NCBI RefSeq assembly: GCF_036711975.1
Contig: NC_091976.1
Coordinates: forward strand, 20,770,001 to 20,834,000
DNA length: 64,000 nt
Reading direction: 5' to 3'
Origin: Onthophagus taurus
Taxonomy: Eukaryota > Arthropoda > Insecta > Coleoptera > Scarabaeidae
Shown here: positions 56,431 through 64,000 of the stretch, piece after piece
Position numbering within the stretch: position 1 is the first letter of the stretch
Layout of the letters: every line of letters begins with the position of its first letter
Translations under genes and position numbers: made by a program
Notes under the pieces: model-generated
The model's database searches: none
The model's input: only the letters and a program-made list of their open reading frames with translations
Told to the model about the DNA's origin: nothing

Positions 56431-56599
56431 AAAATGTTTTCTTCTATGTGAAGCTAGCGTAATAATAGTAGGAGTGTTATAATCTCTGTCTCAGCCGCTT
56501 CGACGAAGGTCCTATCACATTTAAGGCAAAGTGGTAACGGTTCAATCGAACCAGTTTTTTTGCCAAAATGGAGCAATTTATAATTGTTGCCTTTTACCT

Positions 56600-57560
56600 T
56601 CATGATTTCTATCATGCATTGCTGATGTGACCTTATTCACTGTATCATATCTTATTCAGTGACTCATTTGATTAAAGGCGTCAGTGACAACATGAATGAG
56701 TTGATCGATATTGGAAGCATCAGTTTGTTATTGGAGTATTTGTATAGCATTGAAATAACGGCAGATCTAGTACATTAGTGTCAGAACTGTTGTAATGTTG
56801 ACACATTACGTTTATTGGAGTATATGGGAAATTTAACAGCTTTATTGAATAGAAATAGATGCACAACTATTAGACTGCTGTCATTTAGCTTCAATTACAG
56901 GCAGAAATTTATCCATTTATCATCTTTCTGCATTCATTCTTGGTCAGATTCAATGACCTTCGTCTCTAGAGTCCCAGCTGGATGATTTATACATCTACGT
57001 TTAGCTGGTTCTTGTTTTATAAATGGCCAAATGCCTAATTTTCCATCAAACCACTGATTACGGCAATTATCTACAGTGGACGAGGAGCAGAAAATCATAA
57101 CCTTTGTTATTAATCTCTTATTTTTTCATGTTTGATAAGGTTCTATCTCATCGTGAACGACGTACTATTTGTTCGATGCTTTCTTTAGATAAAACCATTT
57201 CTCATCAACATGAATCATGGTTGTCATATTCTTAAAAATAGGTGCACCAGCAGCGATGTTATCAGAATCGAGCACTATTTTAACATACAATTACGCTGAA
57301 ATGTGTTGCGATCTGTAAGGAATTGTTTTACTGCGTTGGAGTGAGGGTTAATTAATCCAGATATAATACTTCGCTGACTTGTGCTTTTCGACTTTTTTTC
57401 TGCGACGATGATTTAGTACCCGATTTAGAACTCGATTTAGTATTTTGAACATATCCGACGCATTATTTATGCTGAGATAAGTTTGAAAAATCAGTAACAA
57501 AAATTTTTTTCCTCTTTGTAACTCGATCCGGGGACATACTATATAATTAAATAAAAATAA
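56600..57560 (-). mobile_element. Mariner-like (IS630/Tc1 superfamily) transposase relic
   Basis: On the minus strand: MSPDRVTKRKKIFVTDFSNL at the start (about 57540-57480), MTTMIHVDEKWFYLKKASNK (about 57220-57160), a VVHDEIEPYQT segment, LITKVMIFCSSSTVD, FDGKLGIWPFIKQEPAKRR with HPAGTLETKVIE (about 57060-56950), and degraded remains to about 56640. The order DEKWFYL, GK-GIWPF, PAGTLETK is that of the plant/oomycete-type mariner-like transposases, which also occur in insects. Several frame breaks; no ends found. Confidence 0.75.
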
Positions 57561-57787
57561 ATTTATAATTTTTCAATAAATTATATTTAAAACCCTATTC
57601 ATTTACAGTTTCAGAACAACTGTAAATAAAAACATTTTATTTTTTTATAAAAAAGGAATATATTTAACAGAAAAAAAAATATAACCAACAAAATCACTTG
57701 GTTGTTTGCATTTCTTCTTCACTTCTTTTGTAAACCGCTCGATTGAACTATCTAATCCTAGTGACTCATTTAAAAAAGATGCCGCTT

Positions 57788-57882
57788 TTAGGACATCTTT
57801 TCCAGTTTTTGGCCGTCTTCTTCGCTCATAGCAGCTTTTATTGCATCTACTAAATCTTGATCTACTGTTGCGATATTAGACC
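57788..57882 (-). CDS. Possible alternative last exon of Tid
   Basis: After an acceptor-like TTTTTTAAG, an open stretch of 31 codons in the phase expected from Tid exon 4 reads GSNIATVDQDLVDAIKAAMS, then EEDGQKLEKMS and a stop. It would replace exon 5 (58011-58117) and give a 472-aa protein. Tid/DNAJA3 genes in other animals have alternative C-termini, which makes this plausible. The next bases in another frame (KDVLKAASFLNESLGLDSSI, about 57790-57740) also look coding, so a transposon-derived origin is the rival view. Confidence 0.35.
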
Positions 57883-58010
57883 CTTAAAAAACAATTTTTT
57901 ATTAAGTAAAAAAAAAATAAAATAATGCATTAAAAATTAACACATTTTATTCAAAAGAGATATTCCATGAATTTACCAGAAAAAAAAACTACGTGGACAA
58001 TTAAATAAAT

Positions 58011-61000
58011 TTAGCCAAAAATGGCGTTTCGTATTTTTGAAAGAAGACTTTTAGCATTATCAGCCTCTCGTTCTGCCTTTTTTTCAGAAGCCGAAATGGG
58101 AATTTCTTTTTCTGGACCTGTTAACAAAAAAAAGTGCGTTAAGTATTAGAATAAAACACACTGGTTTCAAAAACAACAACTAACATGAAAAAATGGACTT
58201 AACGCACTTTTTTAAGTAACTATCGCACTCTTTTTTATAAAATAATAATGGAAAATAACACCAGAATAGTGTAGAGTATTAAAAACATGTTAAACTTATT
58301 AAGAAGGTTAATGTTTGAAATACTTTAAAAAGTGCGATAAGTTTTTTTTTTGAAACGCACTTTTTTAGAAAAGTAGTCACATCTTCTCAACAGTTCTAAA
58401 GTAATATGTACGTTTGAAAAAAAAATGGTACATACCCGAGAATTACTTACCATCAGTTTTCTTAGTTACTCCCAGTATCTGTCCGGGAGTATCAGTTTCT
58501 AATTCAGCATACGCAAGAAGTAAAGCTCTTTGTTTTTTCGATAAACATTTAGGCACCGTAATTTTAAATGTAACATAATGATCACCATGTCCGTATCCGT
58601 CAACTTTTTTCATACCTTTTCCACTTAATCTTAATCTTGTATGTGATGAAGTTCCTGGCATAATCTAACAATTAAATTTAATTAATAACCCATCTTTTAT
58701 ATAGTTATGGGAGGGAGGAATGGAGATGGGAGCGAGGCATGGAGATGGGAGGGAAGAGAGCTGGCTAAATAGCTGGCTTTGATATGTTTATTGACTTACC
58801 ACTTAAAGCAACCACTATGACAATCACAACAATAACGTACGATCAGCTGTCAACATCTGGTTAATAATTTAAAATTATCCAAGCCACCACTACATATTGA
58901 GATATGCAACCAATATTACACAGGTCACGTGGGTTACGGTAATTAAATAACACAGTGTATGGGGCGGAGGTTGGAGTTGCAACAGTCAGAATTTTCTAGA
59001 GGACGTACAGAATCGGTAATGGAGGTGGGTTCTGGGTCTGGCGAGGGCAAAACCGCGGTATATTGTGAGGGAGGAAGTGAAGATCTAGGTTGGCAGAAGA
59101 GCAGTTAAATATGAAGAAATGATTGATAGAAGACCATACTGCGGGATCCTGGGGGAGTGTTGGAAGGAAGTTAGGGAGGGGCAGATTAGAAAGGACCGGT
59201 TATTTGAAGGCAGAGATAAACAACAGAACAAGGGAAGGGGTGGTGAAGGGAGGTAAGCGACAGGGATAGGGACGTCCAGAGAAGGACGCAGATAAGATAC
59301 AATAAAAGATATGGGGACATAATAACGGAGAGGTTTTCAAAATATTTGATGAAGGAAGGGAGTGAGGAAAGAAAGAGGCTGGTGGCCAGATAATAGAGTT
59401 GTAGTATGTTGACAGGATGTAGGGAGCTGAGAAAAGAGGAAAGGAATTAAAAGCAGATTCTGGAAGAGGGGGGAGAAGGCAGGGGATGGATGAGGAAGGG
59501 GGTGATAGGGGAAGTTGAATTTGGTTTGTCATATATTGTAATGGAAAGATTGTAAACTTCTAGTTGGCAATAAAAACTCTTATAAAGGTTGGTCCATTTA
59601 ACGTGAGACTAGCGATTATCTCGAAAACGGTTCATTTTACATAAAATGAACCAAATGAAAGTTGTACTGTGCGAAGGGGGCTAACATTTTTTGATCTAGA
59701 CTATATTTTCATGACGACCAATTTTGTAAATGGCAAATTTTTTTTTATTTTGTAAAATCTGAATCTGTGGATAAAAGTAAAGTAATACAAAAAAAATAAA
59801 TAAATAAAATTTTACTGTGTGGTTTTGCCAGTACAACAGCAAAACATCTTTTGAAAAAAATTGAAACTTCTTCAGAAACAATTAACGAACGTTTATAATC
59901 TAGCAAGAACAAATAAGATTTATGAATTTTTAAACATTTTCCTACCCGCTTCGATACATTGTCTTTAGTTCTTAATTCTTAGAATACTATTTAAGAATGC
60001 TCAACAAAAAAATCCAGAAAAGGTACATCGGGTGACCTGGCTCGTCGGAAATACCTTTGGAAAGAGGTCTAAAAGGTTCCGACATTTCTCCGAGATACAG
60101 GAGATGTCTGAAAATCGTCAATTTTGAAACACTTGTATATCAAAAACGAAGAGGGCTATGAAAATTTGGTTTGCGCCATTGTAAGTTTCACAAAAAAGTA
60201 GCTCAGGTTCGCGAAAGCCGCAACTTTCTATCTTTCATAATAACTGAGATACCCTGCAAACCCATCGAAATTTGGACACCCTGTACAGGTGTCCCAAAAT
60301 TAAGATACCATATGTTGACATTTTAAAATAGGTACACCCCTTTTGTTGTTGCATTTATGGATTCTACGTAAATTCTGAGTATTTTTCATATAGCTGTCTT
60401 TGAAAAAATTGCAGTTAAAAAATACTGTTACTATTTTATTTGCAATAATAGAGTAAACTACGCTATTCTCGGTTTCTGTATTAATTTGTGACAAAGGTTT
60501 AATAATGTAATGATAACCATAAATTATGTTTTAACCCATAAGCAAATTTAGTATTTTAACATACTGTTTTAAAATTTTTTTTATACCTATATTTATTTTT
60601 CTTCGTCCTTCCGTTTTACAATTTCAATATTAATTGCAATTGACGATAAAAAATTATTTCTTTCTTCATCATTTTCAAAGCGGAGAAGGCTTATAAGTTC
60701 TTCAGAAAAATCTGTATTATTCCTTCATTTCTTGCTATGAAATGATGTTATAATTGGGTCTGAAGATATTAATAGTTTGTTTAAAATGTCTCTATTATTG
60801 CGTATTCTTGACATTTTTCTATAAAAGTTCTCTCTATACCTTCTAAAGTCTTTATTTCGAGTTTCTTGCCCATCTTCTGAAAGCAGGCCAATCTGGATAC
60901 TTAATGATTTTATTATTAAGAGGGCATGCACAAGAATTTTATGTACTGCCACAGGCATATAATACCATTTCTTGATAATAATTTTTGTGAAATAAGCACC

Positions 61001-63103
61001 TGGTTTGGCATTTAAACGCGTCATTGATTTTCTTTTTTTATTACTGTGTGTTGGATAGGTATTTTTTAGGTGAGGTATCTGTAGACACCACCCTATATAT
61101 AAGCCATTTTATTGAAAATGCGCAAATATGCGCAATTTATTTTTTTGGGAACGGAAAGTATAGACTTGAAACTACATAAAAAATCAAATTTCAACGTGGG
61201 ATCTTGTGGGACTTTTTTGTAGCTTAAATTTAAGTTTCACATTGTAAATAAAATCTGTTTATGAACAGTGTTGAGAAAAAGATAAATAAATCTAGCATTC
61301 AAGAAGCTATTATAGTGTTGCATAAACAACACATATACAATAGTATAAAATTATAGTGAAATTTCAACTTTTAATATGTTTACAATCGTTTCTCAACATT
61401 AATCAAATGTTTTTGGAAATTGATATGCAAAATAAGTGTTAACTTTACATGTCATTTTTATCCAGAGTTGAAGTTAATAAAAAGTGGTTATTACAATATA
61501 ACCTAACGTTTAATTATTTTACTTTCATCCATAGATTCACATTTAGTAATCAAAAACATAGGGTGTCATTTAAAAAATTGGTCGTGACCTTCATATGACC
61601 TTAAAAATAAGGTCAAGGTCAATTTTTTTTATCGTCATATAGTTTCCTCCTTCGCACAGAACAACTTTCATTTGGTTCATTTTTATGTAAAATGAACCGT
61701 TTTTGGGATAATCGCTTGTCTCACGTTAAATGGACCATGTATATACATAGTTATTATTAATTACCTGAAGGGTATGATCTTCATATAAACCTTGTATTCG
61801 AATAGTTCCACCTAAAGCTGCTTGTGAAATTGAAACATCTGCTTCTGTATAAACATCAGGCCCCTCACGTTTAAAATAATCTGATTTGTCCACCCTGAAG
61901 GTAACAAACAGCTCTTTTTTACCTAAAGGCATTCTTACAGTTTGTCCATCTTCAATTCCTGCAGGAACTGGCACGGTAACTTTTTTCCTTTGAACGGTTG
62001 ATCCCTTTCCATGACATTCTGTACATTTGTGCTTGATAAACATGCGCGTTCCTTCGCAATACCGACAGGTTGATCGCATAATAAATGGGCCTCTTGTAAC
62101 CGTTTCAAAACCAGTTCCATCGCAGAAAGAACATTTTGTCGCTTTTGTACCAGGTTCGCATCGGGAACCTGTACATTTTGGACATGTATCCACTACATTT
62201 ATATGTATATCTTTGTTTGTGCCACGAGCAGCCTGAGCAAACGATATTCTAACCACAATTTCTTGGGCTTCTCCAAACCCAAAATTTGATTCAGTAAAAT
62301 CATCGAATGATTTGGAAAAACCAGAATCTCCAAAAATTTTTCTAAAAAGTTCTTCTGGATCTATTGTTGATTGGTATTGCCAAGACTGACTAAAGCCTTG
62401 TGGTCCTGCACCGCCACCACTTCTTGCACCCATTCCTGCTCCCATTTGATCCGCAGTTGAACCCCAGGTATCATATTGTTTACGTTTTGAATCATCTCCC
62501 AAAATCTGATTAAAATTTTGGTTCATTTTAGTCTAAAATTAAATATTAATATTTACCTCGTAAGCTTCAGAAACAGATTGAAATTTTTTAGCAGCATCGG
62601 GATCGTTTTTATTCACATCAGGATGGTATTTTTTAGCTAATTTATAATAAGCCTTTTTAATTTCCGAGGAAGACGCATTTTTACTAACACCCAGTACTTC
62701 GTAATAATCTTTATCGGCAAAATAACCGGAACTCTTATGAAATTTTCTAACCTGAAGATCTAAAAAATAAAGTGAGGTTATGTCACCGCAATATGCGTAA
62801 TATCACTTTTAACGTGATCCTAAGTAATCTAAATAAACTCCTTTCTTGTGGATGTGTCGTTTTTAACGAAAAAAATCAAGTACAAAGTGTATAATGGCTA
62901 TAAAATGATGTAATACGATAAAAATTGAGGTACTTACTGTTTTGAAAGAAATTATTGGATACGTTTAAAATGACAGTTGTTGATCTCTTGCACTGGAGAC
63001 AACGGTGATAACATCTTGCGGACACAACGATTTTAGCTGGCTTTACAAGTAAATTTAATTGATTCCGATTGAAAATTCTCGCAATGCTTCGAACAGTGGC
63101 CAT
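58011..63103 (-). CDS. DNAJA3: Mitochondrial DnaJ chaperone Tid/DNAJA3
   Basis: Type I Hsp40 of the mitochondrial matrix, co-chaperone of mtHsp70; orthologue of Drosophila l(2)tid. Exons: 62938-63103, 62557-62759, 61765-62505, 58451-58664 and 58011-58117, continuous phase, 476 aa (human 480). The first about 60 residues are a basic presequence ([20 protein letters not shown]). The J domain starts at [16 protein letters not shown], with HPD at about 101-103. A Gly-rich linker ([17 protein letters not shown]) follows, then four zinc-finger repeats ([33 protein letters not shown]), then the substrate-binding beta-domains, ending with [20 protein letters not shown]. Exon 3 begins at [15 protein letters not shown], not at the in-frame ATG further 5', which is intronic. 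Intron 3 (3.1 kb) contains a TIR element and a LINE fragment. Confidence 0.95.
58125..58375. repeat. Inverted GTGCG repeats in the last Tid intron
   Basis: Four copies of a poly-A + GTGCG core alternate in orientation: AAAAAAAAGTGCGTTAAGT (58125-58143), ACTTAACGCACTTTTTT (58197-58213), ATCGCACTCTTTTTT (58222-58236) and AAAAAGTGCGATAAG (58327-58341), with a further GCACTTTTTTAG at 58357-58368. The first two form a perfect 17-base stem. They occupy most of the intron between exons 4 and 5. Confidence 0.7.
58690..58760. repeat. Short GA-rich minisatellite
   Basis: GGAGATGGGAG-like units repeat two or three times at about 58709-58757 inside Tid intron 3. Likely the edge of a repeat element. Confidence 0.5.
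58950..59540 (+). mobile_element. LINE 3' fragment in Tid intron
   Basis: Purine-rich strand with degraded ORF2 C-terminal pieces: [29 protein letters not shown], and ECWKEVREG (about 59060-59180), followed by arginine-rich sequence. It is the same type as the 54995-55740 fragment but covers the part further 3'. It ends close to the TIR element at 59590. Confidence 0.65.
59590..61737 (-). mobile_element. TIR element of unknown family, 2.15 kb
   Basis: Inverted repeats of about 93 bases with few differences: TGGTCCATTTAACGTGAGAC at the left (59590), GTCTCACGTTAAATGGACCA at the right (61718-61737). Each arm also has its own small hairpin (GGTTCATTTT..AAAATGAACC). Inside, the minus-strand ORF 60725-61024 reads [60 protein letters not shown] and SSDP. 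This protein type recurs in arthropod genomes, but I cannot name its family. No clear target-site duplication was seen. A GGACACCCTGTACAGGTGTCC palindrome lies at about 60277-60296. Confidence 0.7.
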
Positions 63104-64000
63104 GTTTTTTGACGGGAAAGACGGCCGCAAAAGCGGCAACTTTCCAATATAACATAAGAGGTTTGATGGGTTGCGGATGCCGAACACAAATATCATCAGA
63201 TGAGGTGAACGAAAAATTTGACTTGTATGCGTCAAATTCGACGCTACAAACGATACTTGATTTATTTAAATTTGATATAATTAACAAGAATTAAATCTTT
63301 ATTTTTTTTAGGTTGGCAATACTTTGACGTTTTACAAAAATTTAACTGTCATTTTTGATATTAAGGTATATTTAGGTTATGTAAATGAATTTATACCTAT
63401 CCCCTATCCCTCGATTTACACGGTACTTATTTTACACGATTTATAAATTGATAATTTCAAAAAACTTGTAAAAATGTATATTTCGCTCCATATACGCCTA
63501 TACAAAGATTTGATGGCATTTTTAATTTTTTTTCCTTTGGTACACTAATGAAAAGAACAGGGGGATTCCCGGAGTTCTAAAATATGTATATACACTTTTT
63601 GAACTGGTAAGTTTTCAACATTTATAGTTTTTATGGTATCTTTATAGTTTGCGTACATTTTTTAAGGTTCTATAATGTCAAAGGATTTGAAGAAGAATCA
63701 AATGAAAGGTTGTTTCTTTAGAAACTAAAATTCAAATATTAGAGAGTGCAGGAAGTTAGCCCCTCATTTTTTGATTTTTAAATTTTGGTCCCCATTGTTC
63801 TAGAGTTGTTCTACATTGTTCCAAAACGGCAAATAGAAAAAATAAAAACTCGGCGAGCAAACCGAAAAACTACGGTCACAGCAATCAACTAAACATTTTG
63901 GCAGCCAAACCTATTTTTAGTTATAACTTCGTAATGATGTATCCCATAATTTTGATTTTCTAGAACATTAACTAGAACAACAGAGAAAATCTGATTTTTC
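63104..64000. other. Upstream of Tid, no gene seen
   Basis: The first 200 bases after the Tid start are its promoter side. No TATA box. A plus-strand open frame at 63109-63294 starts at the Tid 5' end, but its sequence has no recognisable domain. The remaining 600 bases are AT-rich without features. Confidence 0.4.

Noticed and set aside
62506-62526. ATG at 62526 as the start of a truncated DnaJ protein
   Set aside because: It lies in a short intron; the J domain is encoded upstream and splices to 62505 (acceptor ATCAG) in phase.
63109-63294. Plus-strand ORF divergent from Tid
   Set aside because: No recognisable domain; it begins at the Tid first exon and looks like chance.
1-64000. tRNA genes, rRNA, CRISPR arrays, LTR elements or proviruses
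   Set aside because: No B-box-like tRNA core, rRNA segment, regularly spaced repeats, paired LTRs or capsid/envelope-type sequence was noticed on reading; a dedicated search was not possible.

Overview
The window looks like a piece of an AT-rich insect nuclear genome, most likely a beetle. The evidence is the short introns with GT..AG ends (about 40-100 bp when no transposon has entered them), secreted insect-type acid lipases, secreted PVPV-repeat proteins of the kind found in insect cuticle, and many broken LINEs and DNA transposons. The species cannot be named from the sequence. I found no rRNA, tRNA, CRISPR array, provirus or LTR element.

Layout. About 1-15.6 kb holds two minus-strand acid lipase genes. 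The first runs off the left edge after three exons. The second is complete (7 exons, 410 aa) and has a 4.9 kb intron filled with Penelope-like and Jockey-like debris. Several LINE fragments lie between them. About 15.9-26.3 kb holds three secreted proteins with PVPV-type repeats: a His-rich one on the minus strand, a Gly-rich one on the plus strand, and a smaller diverged one just downstream. RTE and R1-like LINE relics, a foldback repeat and a long hairpin separate them. A DHHC palmitoyltransferase (26.3-27.3 kb, minus) follows.

About 27.4-31.8 kb is transposon territory (hAT relic with an internal satellite, LINE tail, pogo relic). Next come COQ8/ADCK (32.0-34.2 kb, minus), a piggyBac relic split by a LINE, and intronless ESF1 (37.7-39.7 kb, plus). 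After another transposon-rich stretch with a PIF/Harbinger element there is a run of small housekeeping genes: NAA30 (minus), COA6 (plus), NAA38 (minus), an unidentified 85-aa protein (minus) and TIM44 (plus). The mitochondrial DnaJ gene Tid/DNAJA3 (58.0-63.1 kb, minus) closes the window. Its 3.1 kb intron contains a TIR element and a LINE fragment.

How the genes relate. NAA30 and NAA38 are two of the three subunits of the NatC N-terminal acetyltransferase and lie about 2 kb apart. COA6, TIM44, COQ8 and Tid are all mitochondrial proteins (cytochrome oxidase assembly, protein import motor, coenzyme Q synthesis, matrix chaperone), so the 32-63 kb half is enriched for mitochondrial functions. 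The lipases and PVPV proteins form the secreted, tissue-specific half. Exon models were made by eye from ORFs, splice motifs and reading phase. All listed multi-exon models keep a continuous phase, except where stated.
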